Below are positions 12,711 to 22,152 of a DNA stretch of 64,000 nt, piece by piece. The DNA comes from Nevskiaceae bacterium (lineage in GTDB: Bacteria > Pseudomonadota > Gammaproteobacteria > Steroidobacterales > Steroidobacteraceae). Below the pieces are notes generated by a model. That model saw only the letters and a program-made list of their open reading frames with translations, was not told the origin of the DNA and did not search any database. How positions within the stretch are numbered: position 1 is the first letter of the stretch; each line of letters begins with the position of its first letter. The position numbers and the translations under genes are program-made. The stretch covers positions 124,001-188,000 of the forward strand of contig JACKOV010000005.1 of assembly GCA_024234075.1 (NCBI GenBank). The letters are read 5' to 3'.

Positions 12711-13715
12711 GTGCGCAGGCGCTTCGCGATCTTCGCCGCGACCGTCGTGCTGGGCGGCGTGCTGGCCGGCATGCAGGCGGTTGCGGCCGATGCGCCGCAG
12801 CCGGATACCCGTGCTGTCAGCCTCGCGATCGCCGCCTGCCTGCCGCGCCTCGATACCGAGCTGGATGTCGGCTTCGAGCGAATCGCCGCGCGCTGTCCGG
12901 GGCTGGCCGAGGTGCTCGAGTCGAGCGGGGTAGCGGCCATGTTGCCGGCCGATTGGCGCCAGGCACGGGGCGAGCTGTCGGCGGGTGGCTTGCGGGCGCT
13001 GCGGGCGGCGTTGCTCGCGGCATCCGAGCCGGCGGCCCGCCGGGCGCCCCCCGATACCGCGGTGCTCGAGTCTCTGGTTGCGGCCTCGTCCGCGGCCACG
13101 GCGACACCGGGTCTCGGCCAAAGGCTGCTGCGCTGGCTGCGCGCACGGGTCGAGCATGCGGCGGCCGGCGCGCGTGAGCCCTCCGCGTGGTTGGGCTGGC
13201 TGGAGCAAGGTTCGGTGCCGCAACGTGTCTGGGCGACTCTCGGCTATCTGGCGCTGCTTGGGCTGGTGGTGTTTCTCGGCTGGGTGCTGCGGGCCGAGCT
13301 GTATGCAAGCGGCTGGCTCGGCCGGCCGCGTGCCACTGCTGCGGGTGCGATGCCGCCGGAAAGCAATGGGCTGCACGCGGAGGTCGCGGGGGTCGAGCAG
13401 TTGCCGCTGACGGAACGACCGGGTTGGCTGCTGCGTCGCCTTGCGCACCGTCTGCAACGGCTGGGTCGATTGCCGGCCGCACCGGCCATGACGGCGCGCG
13501 AGCTGGCGCGCGGGGCACGGCTCGATACCGAGGCGGATCGCGAATCGTTGTGCGAGGTCGCGCTGGCGGCCGAGCGGGTGCGTTATGCCGCCGTGACGCC
13601 GCAGGCTACCGAACTCGAAGCCGTGGTCGGTGCCGGGCAGGGATTGCTGCAACGTCTCGAGTCTGCACCTGCGCCTGTACCCGCGCCGATACCGGATGTC
13701 GGAGCGCAGCGATGA
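12711..13715 (+). CDS. DUF4129-like membrane protein of the MoxR cluster
   Basis: 334 residues. Signal-type N-terminus (MRRRFAIFAATVVLGGVLAGMQAVAA, cut into an Ala-rich site), a long Ala-rich extracytoplasmic part, one central membrane segment (about 175-195, VWATLGYLALLGLVVFLGWVL) and a C-terminal cytoplasmic helical domain (MTARELARGARL ... ERVRYAAV) typical of DUF4129 proteins in MoxR operons. GTG start 12711; it overlaps the DUF4350 gene by ATGA. Role unknown; the layout suggests a periplasm-to-cytoplasm link serving MoxR. Confidence 0.75.
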   Translation: MRRRFAIFAATVVLGGVLAGMQAVAADAPQPDTRAVSLAIAACLPRLDTELDVGFERIAARCPGLAEVLESSGVAAMLPADWRQARGELSAGGLRALRAALLAASEPAARRAPPDTAVLESLVAASSAATATPGLGQRLLRWLRARVEHAAAGAREPSAWLGWLEQGSVPQRVWATLGYLALLGLVVFLGWVLRAELYASGWLGRPRATAAGAMPPESNGLHAEVAGVEQLPLTERPGWLLRRLAHRLQRLGRLPAAPAMTARELARGARLDTEADRESLCEVALAAERVRYAAVTPQATELEAVVGAGQGLLQRLESAPAPVPAPIPDVGAQR

Positions 13716-15106
13716 GCAGCGAACGCGGCACGACCGCGATACTGGCGCTCGGTGCGCTGCTGCTGTTCTTCGTGCTGATGTTCGGCGGGCGCGGCAGCGG
13801 GATGGCCGGTGCGCCACCGCGGCCTACCAGCGCCGAATCCAGCGGCAACGGATATTCGATCATGCGCCGCTGGCTCGAATCCGAAGGCATTGCGGTGGGA
13901 TCGCTGCGCGAGTCGTTCGATGCGCTGGCGCGTCTCGCGCCTTCGGGCGCCGGACGCGAGAGTCTGCTGGTGCTGACCTTGCCCGGTGCCGGCCCGATTC
14001 AGACCGGCGAACTGCAGCCGCTCGATCGCTGGCTGCGCGAAGGCAACACGCTGTTGGTGATTGCCGCGCTGTCGGACGCGCCCGACTGGGCGCGCGGACC
14101 GATCGGTGCCGATGCCTTCGATCTCAAAGCGGTCACGGGGCTCGACTTCGAGGCGGTGCCGCAGCGTGAGCGCCGACTCGCGCTCGAGCGCCGGGCGACA
14201 TCCGGCACGACTGCCGACACCGCGGCAGAGGCGGGTGGTGCCTCGCCGGCCGCTGTGGAGGCAGCGGCAGAGTCGTCGGCGCAGGAGGCGGAGCGGCTGA
14301 CCGCCGCTGGCCCGGCGGTGTTGCTGGCTGCACCGCGACGCGAGACGGCGGAGGTGGTGCCGGGCGTGCCGTGGCTCGAAGGTGTGAGTGAGCTCGCAGC
14401 CGAGTCGGATTATCGGCGTACCAGCGGTTCGGTACGGTTGCCGTATGGCGGCATCGTGTTCGAACTCGCGCGCGATCAGGAATCCGGTGAGGGTGTGCTG
14501 TGGAGCCGGCCTTTCGGCCGAGGCCGCATCGTCGTATCGGCCTATGGCACGCTGTTGTCGAATCGTGCAATCGGACTGGCCGACAACAGCCGCTTGCTGG
14601 CGAGCCTGGTGGCGCAGTCGGTAGGCCCGGACGGCATGGTGCTGTTCGACGACGGTCACCAGGGTTTGTCGGTGGGTTACGACCCGCAACAACTGTTCGG
14701 CGATCGTCGGCTCTACCTGACCTGCGGCATGCTGGTCGCGCTCTGGCTGCTGTGGGTGCTGGGGGCGACCCGGCTGCGCACGCCGCGACTCGCCGAGTCG
14801 GCGCCGCGGCCCGGTGAGCTGCTGCAGGCCGCGGGTGGGTTCTTTGCGCGGGTGCTGCCGAGTCATGTCGCGGCCCAGCGCCTGTTCGGGCATTTTTTCG
14901 CGCGCTTGCCGGTGGTGCGCCGGCAGCAGGCAGACGACAGCCTGGCGCAGGCACCGCCCTGGGACTGGCTGCAGCGGCAACCGGGGATCGATTCCATGGA
15001 TGTGCAGCAACTGCGCGACTGGTATGCCGCGGCCCGGAACGGGCGACCGGTGCCGCTCGAAAAGCTGCACAATCTGTTGTGCGGCATGGAGAAGCGACTG
15101 GCATGA
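13712..15106 (+). CDS. DUF4350 membrane protein of the MoxR cluster
   Basis: 464 residues. N-terminal membrane helix (AILALGALLLFFVLMFGG), a large extracytoplasmic domain with the GATase-like DUF4350 features (NGYSIMRRWLESEGIAV, LLVLTLPG, LDRWLREGNTLLVIAAL, FGRGRIVVSAYGTLLSN, VLFDDGHQG), then a second membrane helix (LYLTCGMLVALWLLWVLGA) and a cytoplasmic tail. Starts by ATGA overlap with the preceding gene and ends by ATGA overlap with moxR. Family function is uncharacterised. Confidence 0.8.
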   Translation: MSSERGTTAILALGALLLFFVLMFGGRGSGMAGAPPRPTSAESSGNGYSIMRRWLESEGIAVGSLRESFDALARLAPSGAGRESLLVLTLPGAGPIQTGELQPLDRWLREGNTLLVIAALSDAPDWARGPIGADAFDLKAVTGLDFEAVPQRERRLALERRATSGTTADTAAEAGGASPAAVEAAAESSAQEAERLTAAGPAVLLAAPRRETAEVVPGVPWLEGVSELAAESDYRRTSGSVRLPYGGIVFELARDQESGEGVLWSRPFGRGRIVVSAYGTLLSNRAIGLADNSRLLASLVAQSVGPDGMVLFDDGHQGLSVGYDPQQLFGDRRLYLTCGMLVALWLLWVLGATRLRTPRLAESAPRPGELLQAAGGFFARVLPSHVAAQRLFGHFFARLPVVRRQQADDSLAQAPPWDWLQRQPGIDSMDVQQLRDWYAAARNGRPVPLEKLHNLLCGMEKRLA

Positions 15107-16050
15107 GCGTAATGGGCGAACTCGAGACGGCGCTGCGGCGCGAGCTGGGCAAGGTCGTGGTCGGTGGCGATGCGACCGTGCGGGCGCTGACCCTGGCGCT
15201 GGTCGCCCGCGGCCATGTATTGCTGCAAGGCGCTCCGGGGCTCGGCAAGACGCTGCTCGCCAAGACGTTCGCGGCCGCGATCGGCGGCGATTTCCAGCGC
15301 ATCCAGGGTACCGCCGACCTGATGCCTGCGGACATCATCGGCGTGCACGTCTACGACGAATCGACGCGCCGCTTCGCGTTCCGTCCGGGCCCGCTGTTCG
15401 CGCAGGTCGTGCTGGTCGACGAGATCAACCGTGCGGGTCCGAAGACACAGTCGGCACTGCTCGAGGCGATGGAGGAGCGGCAGGTCAGCGCGGAACGCGA
15501 GCTGTTCCGCCTGCCCGACGAGTTCCTGGTGGTCGCGACCCAGAATCCGCGCGAATTCGAAGGCACCTATCCATTGCCTGAGTCGCAGCTCGACCGGTTC
15601 ATGTTGCGGGTCGATGTCGACTATCCGTCGCGCGAACTTGAGGCCGACGTACTACGTCGCTATGGCGCAAGTTTCGAGGGGGTGGGCGCGCCGCCCGCGT
15701 CGATTACACCGGTCGATCGAGGCTTGCTGCAGGCCGCGCGCGAGGCGGCCGCTGGTTTGCACGTGTCCGCGGCATTGATCGGCTACGTGCTCGATCTCGC
15801 CGCGGCATCGCGTGAGGACCCCAGGGTATCGCTGGGTCTCTCGACCCGTGGCGTGCTGGCTTTGTTGCGAGCTGCGCGCGTCATGGCCGGATTGCGGGGC
15901 GCCGAGTTCGTGACGCCGGACGACGTCAAGGATGTCGCGCCCTGGACGATCCCCCACCGGCTGATGCTGGCGCCCGAGGCTGCGCTCGAGGGTGCGACCG
16001 ATCTTGCGGTCGTGCGCGGGCTGCTGGAGCGCACGCCCGTGCCGCGCTGA
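15103..16050 (+). CDS. MoxR-family AAA+ ATPase
   Basis: 315 residues. Walker A GAPGLGKTLLAKTFA (about 42-56), Walker B VVLVDEINRAGPKTQSALLEAMEE (about 104-127), sensor I VVATQNPREFEGTYPLPESQLDRF, and a C-terminal lid. MoxR ATPases act as chaperone-like machines that insert cofactors or mature protein complexes, normally with the DUF58 protein encoded next, as here. Target unknown. ATG 15103 is used because it gives the ATGA overlap with the DUF4350 gene. Confidence 0.9.
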   Translation: MSVMGELETALRRELGKVVVGGDATVRALTLALVARGHVLLQGAPGLGKTLLAKTFAAAIGGDFQRIQGTADLMPADIIGVHVYDESTRRFAFRPGPLFAQVVLVDEINRAGPKTQSALLEAMEERQVSAERELFRLPDEFLVVATQNPREFEGTYPLPESQLDRFMLRVDVDYPSRELEADVLRRYGASFEGVGAPPASITPVDRGLLQAAREAAAGLHVSAALIGYVLDLAAASREDPRVSLGLSTRGVLALLRAARVMAGLRGAEFVTPDDVKDVAPWTIPHRLMLAPEAALEGATDLAVVRGLLERTPVPR

Positions 16051-16068
16051 AGGCACGGTAGCGCTGCC

Positions 16069-17367
16069 GTGAATCTCGCCCCCCGTGCCCTGTTGCTCGC
16101 AGCGCTGGCGGTGGTGCTGGCGATCGCCGGCATGTGGAGCGGCGAGCCGCTGCTGCGCCTTGTCTGGGTGCTGCCGCTCGGGCTGCTGATCGCGGGGCTG
16201 GTCCGCGAGGCTTTGCTGCGCCACCGCGATCCGCCGCGGGTCACGCTGAATCTGCCGGGCCGGCTGTATCTCGGGCGCCCGCAGCAGGTGCCGCTGCATT
16301 TCGTGCACGATGGTGCCCGGGCGCTGTGGCTCGAATACGCGCCGGCCGCACCGGCGGCGCTGCGGCCGCTCGGGGGGCCGCGCCGTCTGCAGCTGCTGCC
16401 GGGCGTGGTGATCGAGGATGCACTCGAACTGCTGCCGCGGCGACTCGGCGAGCACGCCTGGCCGCCGTTGCCGGCGCGACGACTGGGGCGCTTCGGGCTG
16501 GCGTGGTGGTCGTTGTCGCTGCCGGTCTCGGCACATTGTCGCGTGGCGCCCGACACCTGGCGGGTGGCGATCCGGCGGGTGCTCGGAACCACCCGCGGCC
16601 TGCGGGCGCGCCGGGTCGCCGGCGCGGGTTCGGAACTGCGGCAACTGCGCGCCTATGCGCCCGGCGATCCGTTGTCGCGGATCGACTGGAAGACGACGGC
16701 GCGTGCCGGTGAGCTGATCACGCGTGAATTCTCCGAGGACCAGCATCTCGATGTGTTGATCGCGCTCGATGCCGGTCGGTTGTCGAGGATCGGTGCCGGC
16801 GAACTCGACCGGCTCGGGCTGTTCGCCAACGTCGCGGCCCGCTTCGCCGAGGCGGCGGTGCTGCGCGACGATCGAGTCGGCCTGCTGGCCTGGTCCGATG
16901 CTCCGATGGTCGCCTGCGCTCCCGATCGCGGCGCGCGTGCCGTACTGCGGCTGCGCGAATGCCTGGCCTCGCTCGTTCCCCGCAGTGCCGAGTCCGATCC
17001 GGTTGCCACGGCGGTCGCGGCCCGCCGCCTGCTGCGTCATCGCGGTCTGGTCGTGCTGCTGACCGATCTCGAGGATGCCGCCTTGCATCCGCTGCTGGCG
17101 CGTGCGGTCCGACTGCTGTCGCCGCCGCATCTCGCGCTGGTCGCGGGCATCCAGAGTCCCGAGACCGCCACGCTGGCGCGGCGCGCGGCGCAGAATGAGC
17201 ACGAAGCCTGGGTAGCGCTCGCGGCGCAGGAGCATGAGGCAAGGGTGCAGCGCCAGGCGGCATTGCTGCGGCGCCTGGGCGCACCGGTGGTGCTCGCGCC
17301 CGAGGCGACGATCGAGTCGGCCGTGCTCGATGCCTACGAATCGCTGCGCCGACGGCGCAGGATCTGA
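16069..17367 (+). CDS. DUF58 / von Willebrand-like membrane protein, MoxR partner
   Basis: 432 residues. Two N-terminal membrane helices (LLLAALAVVLAIAGMWSG and LLRLVWVLPLGLLIAGLV), a beta-rich middle, then the DUF58 signature RQLRAYAPGDPLSRIDWKTTARAGELITREF (about 185-215) followed by a VWA-like domain with DVLIALDAGR. GTG start 16069, 18 bp after moxR. The stop lies four bp from the convergent SpoIIM-family stop, so the two operons meet tail to tail. Confidence 0.87.
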   Translation: MNLAPRALLLAALAVVLAIAGMWSGEPLLRLVWVLPLGLLIAGLVREALLRHRDPPRVTLNLPGRLYLGRPQQVPLHFVHDGARALWLEYAPAAPAALRPLGGPRRLQLLPGVVIEDALELLPRRLGEHAWPPLPARRLGRFGLAWWSLSLPVSAHCRVAPDTWRVAIRRVLGTTRGLRARRVAGAGSELRQLRAYAPGDPLSRIDWKTTARAGELITREFSEDQHLDVLIALDAGRLSRIGAGELDRLGLFANVAARFAEAAVLRDDRVGLLAWSDAPMVACAPDRGARAVLRLRECLASLVPRSAESDPVATAVAARRLLRHRGLVVLLTDLEDAALHPLLARAVRLLSPPHLALVAGIQSPETATLARRAAQNEHEAWVALAAQEHEARVQRQAALLRRLGAPVVLAPEATIESAVLDAYESLRRRRRI

Positions 17368-17371
17368 GAGT

Positions 17372-18415
17372 TCAGCGGGTGCTGCGGTGTCGCGAGGCGC
17401 CGAACAGCCAGCCACGCAGCAAGGCGATCATCAACGCGAAATAGCCGAAGCCGACCACCAGCCGTGTCAGCAGCGGCATCTGCGGGTTGGGCGATACGTA
17501 TCCCTCGATCAGGCCGCAGCCGATCAGCAGCAGCGTGATGGCGACCAGCAAGCGGCCGCTGCGGCGCGCCGCAGCCGCAAACGATGCCGCACGCGAGTCG
17601 AGCGTCGGCCGGGCGATCGCATCGCCGACCGCCGCGCCGGCGGCGCCCGAGAGGCAGATGCAGGACAGTTCCACGACGCCGTGAGCGACGATGAACTCGA
17701 ACAGGCGGCCGTCGAGCCCGTGCAAGGCGGTGAAAGCGAACATGCCGCCGAGCATCAGGCCGTTGAGGCCGATGATGTAGAGCGTGCCGAGGCCGAACAG
17801 GAAGCCGAGCACCCAGGCGAACAAGCTGACGATGACGTTGTTGCTCAGGATCTGTACGGCGAGCACCGAGGAGGGCATCACGTTCAGCAGACTGTCGGTC
17901 CAGAGCTCGCCGCGCTCGACCGTCGCGATCATTTCCGCCGAAGCGAACAGCGGCACCAGCTGCGGGTAGGTGTGCACCAGCCAGGCACCGGCCAGTACCG
18001 AGGCGATGAACAGCAGCGTTACCCAGGCGATGTAAGGACGCAGCCAGCGCACCGTGTCGGGCAATTCGTCGCGCAGCAAGCGACGCAGTGCGTCGAGCGG
18101 CCGTACCGCCGGGCGATGGATTTCGGCATGCAGGCGCGCATAGGTGTCTTCGAGGAAGTCGCGGGCGCGACTGGCGGGTGCAAGCTGCCGTGCCAGGGCG
18201 AGATCGCGGGCGATGGCGCCATAGGCTTCCAGCGCGCGTGCGGCCTCGTCGACGTCGGCGGCGCGGTTGCGCTGCAACCGGCCGGCCAGCTCGTGCGCAG
18301 CCTGCCATTGCGGCGCGCGTGCCAGCAGCTCGGCGAGTCGCAGCGTGTCGGCGGTGGCGATGTGGGCGGCCGCGGCCTCGCCACCATCGATCCAGGCGGT
18401 TTGCCGGAGGGTCAT
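17372..18415 (-). CDS. SpoIIM-family (stage II sporulation protein M-like) membrane protein
   Basis: 347 residues. A cytoplasmic helical N-terminal half, then about five to six membrane segments (ITYPQ-flanked YIAWVTLLFIASVLAGAWL, FAWVLGFLFGLGTLYIIG, FIVAHGVVELSCICLSGAAG, LLVAITLLLIGCGLIEGYV). HGVVELS and the SNNVIVSLFAWVLG stretch are characteristic of SpoIIM/DUF95. The organism need not sporulate; this family accompanies MoxR/DUF58/RDD genes in many Gram-negatives. ATG 18415 overlaps the RDD gene's stop. Confidence 0.85.
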   Translation of the reverse strand: MTLRQTAWIDGGEAAAAHIATADTLRLAELLARAPQWQAAHELAGRLQRNRAADVDEAARALEAYGAIARDLALARQLAPASRARDFLEDTYARLHAEIHRPAVRPLDALRRLLRDELPDTVRWLRPYIAWVTLLFIASVLAGAWLVHTYPQLVPLFASAEMIATVERGELWTDSLLNVMPSSVLAVQILSNNVIVSLFAWVLGFLFGLGTLYIIGLNGLMLGGMFAFTALHGLDGRLFEFIVAHGVVELSCICLSGAAGAAVGDAIARPTLDSRAASFAAAARRSGRLLVAITLLLIGCGLIEGYVSPNPQMPLLTRLVVGFGYFALMIALLRGWLFGASRHRSTR

Positions 18416-19218
18416 TGCGGCGGCTCCATGGCGGCGAGGCGGGTTTCGAACCGGCGTCGCAACCCGGCTTCGTCGAGTTCTCCGATCTCGCTCGCCGGTT
18501 CGCCGAGGCGCTGCAGCAGTTCGCGGGCGAGTGCCGTGCGGGCCGGGGCCGTCAGTCTGTCCCAGCGGGCCAGGAACTCCTCGAGCAGTTCGGCTCTTGC
18601 CATCGTAGTCGGATGCGGCCTGGCAGTCGGCTGCACCACCCAGGATGCGCTGCCGGCGGCCGTCGCGGCATCGCGCTGCCGGCCGGCAATGGTCTGCAGC
18701 GGCAACGCACGCTCGCGCTCGTAGATCAGCAGGGTACCGGCTGCGAGGTCGCCGAGCCGGACATGCTGGCGGGTCACCAGGGTCGCGACCAGACCGACGC
18801 AGTACAGCGCAGGAAAGCTGTCGACCAGTCGGAACACATTGCGGATCAGCAGCGCGCCGATGCCGGGTGTGCCGCCGTCGCGGGTCGCGATCCGCAAGCC
18901 GGCGAAACGCTTGCCGGGTGTGCGGCCGCGCAGCACGATTTCGAGTACGGGGTGGTAGAGGAAATAGAGCCCCGCCGTCGGCAGCATCACCCCGAGGAAC
19001 CAGCTGGGGCCCGGGTCGAACGGGATGTTCAGCCGGGCCGTGCCGCCGGCCAGCCAGGAGTGCAGCAACGCGCTGCTGCCGTACCAGGCAATGGCCAGCG
19101 CGACACGGATATGCCAGTCGATCACGAAGGCGTACGCCCGCCCGCCTGCACCGACCACCGGCAGCGCGACCTCGACGCCGGTGGCACTGTCGATCCGCAG
19201 CTCGCGGTCCGCGCTCAT
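18412..19218 (-). CDS. RDD-family membrane protein
   Basis: 268 residues. The RDD domain occupies about 10-165: variant R-x-x-A-x-x-x-D opening (GGRAYAFVIDWHIRVALAIA), then VLRGRTPGKRFAGLRIATRDGG and LIRNVFRLVDSFPALYCVGLV. A hydrophilic C-terminal tail follows. Starts at ATG 19218, overlapping the prfA stop by four bases, and overlaps the SpoIIM-family start in the same way: a prfA-RDD-SpoIIM transcript. Substrate or role unknown; its company suggests envelope maintenance. Confidence 0.85.
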   Translation of the reverse strand: MSADRELRIDSATGVEVALPVVGAGGRAYAFVIDWHIRVALAIAWYGSSALLHSWLAGGTARLNIPFDPGPSWFLGVMLPTAGLYFLYHPVLEIVLRGRTPGKRFAGLRIATRDGGTPGIGALLIRNVFRLVDSFPALYCVGLVATLVTRQHVRLGDLAAGTLLIYERERALPLQTIAGRQRDAATAAGSASWVVQPTARPHPTTMARAELLEEFLARWDRLTAPARTALARELLQRLGEPASEIGELDEAGLRRRFETRLAAMEPPQ

Positions 19219-20294
19219 GCCTCGTCGGCGAGCATCTCGGCCTGATGCTCCTGCAGCAGCGGCTCGATCACTTCGTCGAGGTCGCCGTCCATGACGGCCT
19301 CGAGACGATAGAGGGTCAGCTCGATCCGATGGTCGGTGACCCGGCCTTGCGGGAAGTTGTAGGTGCGGATCCGCTCCGAGCGGTCGCCGCTGCCGACCTG
19401 CAGGCGACGCGACTGGGCCTGCGCTGCGTCGCGTCGCGCCTGCTCCGCGGCAAGCAGCTTGGCCTTCAGCAGTCCCATGGCGCGCGAGCGGTTCTTGTGC
19501 TGCGAGCGCTCGTCCTGGCATTCGACGACGATTCCCGAGGGCAGGTGGGTGATGCGTACCGCCGAATCGGTCTTGTTGACGTGTTGCCCGCCGGCACCGG
19601 AGGCGCGGAAGGTGTCGATGCGCAGCTCGGCGGGATTCAGTTCGGTGTCCTCGAGTTCGTCGAGCTCCGGCAGGATCGCGACCGTGCAGGCCGACGTGTG
19701 GATGCGGCCCTGCGCTTCGGTCGCCGGCACGCGCTGCACGCGATGCGTGCCGGATTCGAACTTGAAGCGCGAGAACACGCCTGCGCCGCCCACCCGCGCG
19801 ATCACTTCGCGATAGCCGCCATGCTCGCCGTGGCTCTCGGTCAAGGTCTCGACCTGCCAGCCGCGCCGCTCGGCATAGCGGGCATACATCCGGAACAGGT
19901 CGCCGGCGAAGATCGCGGCTTCATCACCGCCGGTGCCGGCACGGATTTCGAGGAAGATGTTCCGCGCATCGCGTGGATCGGCCGGGACCAGCAGGCGGCG
20001 CAGTTCGAGTTCCTGCTGCTGCAGATCCTGCTCGAGGCGCAGGGCTTCTTCGGCGCCGAGTTCGCGCAGCCCGGCATCGGTATCGGTCGCGAGCTGCCGG
20101 GCCGTATCGAGCTCGCCCTCGGCGGCACGAAAGCGAGCGAAAGCCTCGGCCAGTGGGGTGAGCCGCGCATACTCCATCGACAGCTCGCGGAACTGCCGCG
20201 AGCCGCCGTCGATGGCTGGATCGGCGAGCATGTGGCCGACTTCTTCGAAGCGGTCGACTTGTTTCTCGAGGCGTTGGCGGATCGACGGCTTCAT
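19215..20294 (-). CDS. prfA: Peptide chain release factor 1
   Basis: RF1, reads UAA/UAG. 359 residues. Class-I landmarks: FLEIRAGTGGDEAAIFAGDL (about 113-132), the peptidyl-hydrolase GGQ in ASGAGGQHVNKTDSAVRITH (about 230-249), and ECQDERSQHKNRSRAM. No internal frameshift. ATG 20294. Divergent from the TPR gene across 134 bp. Confidence 0.97.
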   Translation of the reverse strand: MKPSIRQRLEKQVDRFEEVGHMLADPAIDGGSRQFRELSMEYARLTPLAEAFARFRAAEGELDTARQLATDTDAGLRELGAEEALRLEQDLQQQELELRRLLVPADPRDARNIFLEIRAGTGGDEAAIFAGDLFRMYARYAERRGWQVETLTESHGEHGGYREVIARVGGAGVFSRFKFESGTHRVQRVPATEAQGRIHTSACTVAILPELDELEDTELNPAELRIDTFRASGAGGQHVNKTDSAVRITHLPSGIVVECQDERSQHKNRSRAMGLLKAKLLAAEQARRDAAQAQSRRLQVGSGDRSERIRTYNFPQGRVTDHRIELTLYRLEAVMDGDLDEVIEPLLQEHQAEMLADEA

Positions 20295-20416
20295 GGGGCG
20301 GACGCTGACTCGGTCGGCGAAGATGATGGATCGGCAACCTGCCCGGGGGCACGCAACCGCCGCCGGATTCTCATGGTCGGGCGGGCGCGTGACAAGCTCG
20401 GCGCGGGCCGTTCCGC

Positions 20417-20431
20417 TATAGTGGCCGTATG
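20417..20431 (+). promoter_or_regulatory. -10 element directly before the TPR gene start
   Basis: TATAGT (20417-20422) lies six bases before the ATG at 20429, which places the predicted transcription start at or next to the start codon. No Shine-Dalgarno fits in between. A leaderless mRNA is inferred; no good -35 hexamer was found at 16-18 bp. Confidence 0.4.
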
Positions 20432-22141
20432 TTTCAACAGCGTCTGGTTCTTGTCTGCGGGCTCGTGCTGGCCCTGGCCGCCCATGCGGGCATGGCGCTC
20501 GAGTCGCAATCCGGGGGCGACGGCGCCGCGGTCAGCACCGAGCTGCTGGCCGCCGAGCTTGCGCGCGAGCGCGGCGAGTGCCGCCAAGCAGCCGAGACCT
20601 ATGTCAAGGTGGCACGCGCCAGCCGCGATCCGCGCATCGCCCGCCGTGCCACCGACGTCGCGCTCGAATGCGCGCATCTGCCGGCCGCCTGGCAGGCTGC
20701 ATCGCGCTGGCGGGCACTCGATCCCGAGAACGTCGATGCCTTGCGCGCGGCAGGCCTGGTCGCGCTCGAGCTCTGGCGGATCGACGATGCGCGCAGCTCG
20801 TTCCGTGAGCTGCTCGGCAAGCCGGACGTCGAGCCGGATCGTGCGCTCGGCGAGCTGCTGCCGCTGGTGACCGAGGGCGAGCATGCGCATGCCGCTTGGC
20901 TCGCCTTCGGCGACATCGTCGATCGCAAAGCGGTTTCGGCCGAGTCGTTGCTGGCGCTGGCACGACTCGCCACCGCGGCCGACAACTTCGACGCCGGGCG
21001 CGAGCTGCTTGCGCTGCTGCCGACCACCGATCTCGCGCCGGCCACGGCGGCCGGCGTGGCACGCCTGCAAGCGCAGCTGGCGGCGGCGGCGGGCGAGGCC
21101 GATGCCGCGCTGGACGCGGCGCGCCGGGCGGCACGGCTCGATCCCGAGGAGTATTCGTTCACGATCGCCGAGACGCTGGTGGATCTGGATCGCACCGAGG
21201 AAGCGCACCGCGAACTCGAGCGCCTGCAGTCCGGTCCCACCACGGCCGCCGAGGCCGGGCGTCGTCTCGCCTTGTTCGCGCTCGGTTCCGGCGATTTCAC
21301 CGAAGCGCAGCGGCGGTTCGGCGCCCGTCTTGCGCAGGGCGAAGGAGTGGCCGAGGCGCTGTTTTATCTGGGTGCGATTGCCGAGCGGCGCGGCGACAAG
21401 ACGCTCGCCCTGCAGAGCTACCAGCGCCTGGTCGAGGCGGGCGCGGGTTTGCTGCCGCGGGCGCGTGCGGCTGCGCTGCTGATCGAGCGTGGCGAGCGTG
21501 ATCAGGCCCTGGCGCTGCTCGACGAGTTCGCCGACAGCAATCGCGGCGCAGCCGCCGATGTCGCGGTCGCGCGCGCCCAGCTGCTGGCCGACGGTGGCGA
21601 TCTGCAAGCGGCGTTCGCGACGATTGCCGTGGCGCTGCAGCGCTACCCCGAACATCCGAACCTGCTGTATCAGCGCGCGATGTTGTACGAGCGCGCTGGT
21701 CGCACACGGGCGGCCGCCAAGGATTTCGAGGCGCTGCTGAAGGCCCGGCCCGACGATGCCGCAGTGGAGAACGCGCTCGGCTATACGCTGGCTGACCGCA
21801 GCCTGCAGCTCGTCAAGGCCGAGCGGCTGATCCGCAAGGCTGTCGCAGCACGCCCCGACAATGCGGCGTTCCTCGACAGCCTGGGCTGGGTGCTCTATCG
21901 CCGCGGCGATCCGCAAGCTGCCGCACCGCTGCTCGAGCGCGCCTGGTACCTGTCGCAGGAAGCGGAGATCGCGGCGCATTGGGGCGAGGTGCTGTGGGCG
22001 AGTGGCGCGCATTCCGAGGCTCGCACGGTTTGGGCCCGGGCGCTGGCCCGTTCGCCGGATTCAGTGCCGCTGCGTACCACGCTCGAGCGTTTTACCGGCA
22101 AGCCGGATCCCGCCACGACGGCGCCGTTGCCGGCGGACTGA
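20429..22141 (+). CDS. Tetratricopeptide-repeat protein upstream of lolB
   Basis: 570 residues. Sec signal peptide (QRLVLVCGLVLALAAHAGMALE), then TPR-type helical repeats throughout, clearest at the C-terminus (PEHPNLLYQRAMLYERAGR, ENALGYTLADRSLQLVKAER, LDSLGWVLYRRGDPQAAAPL). The same gene sits directly upstream of lolB and ispE in Pseudomonas and relatives; a periplasmic or outer-membrane scaffold role is inferred. Eleven bp separate it from lolB. Confidence 0.85.
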   Translation: MFQQRLVLVCGLVLALAAHAGMALESQSGGDGAAVSTELLAAELARERGECRQAAETYVKVARASRDPRIARRATDVALECAHLPAAWQAASRWRALDPENVDALRAAGLVALELWRIDDARSSFRELLGKPDVEPDRALGELLPLVTEGEHAHAAWLAFGDIVDRKAVSAESLLALARLATAADNFDAGRELLALLPTTDLAPATAAGVARLQAQLAAAAGEADAALDAARRAARLDPEEYSFTIAETLVDLDRTEEAHRELERLQSGPTTAAEAGRRLALFALGSGDFTEAQRRFGARLAQGEGVAEALFYLGAIAERRGDKTLALQSYQRLVEAGAGLLPRARAAALLIERGERDQALALLDEFADSNRGAAADVAVARAQLLADGGDLQAAFATIAVALQRYPEHPNLLYQRAMLYERAGRTRAAAKDFEALLKARPDDAAVENALGYTLADRSLQLVKAERLIRKAVAARPDNAAFLDSLGWVLYRRGDPQAAAPLLERAWYLSQEAEIAAHWGEVLWASGAHSEARTVWARALARSPDSVPLRTTLERFTGKPDPATTAPLPAD

Positions 22142-22152
22142 GCGGTCGGCCG

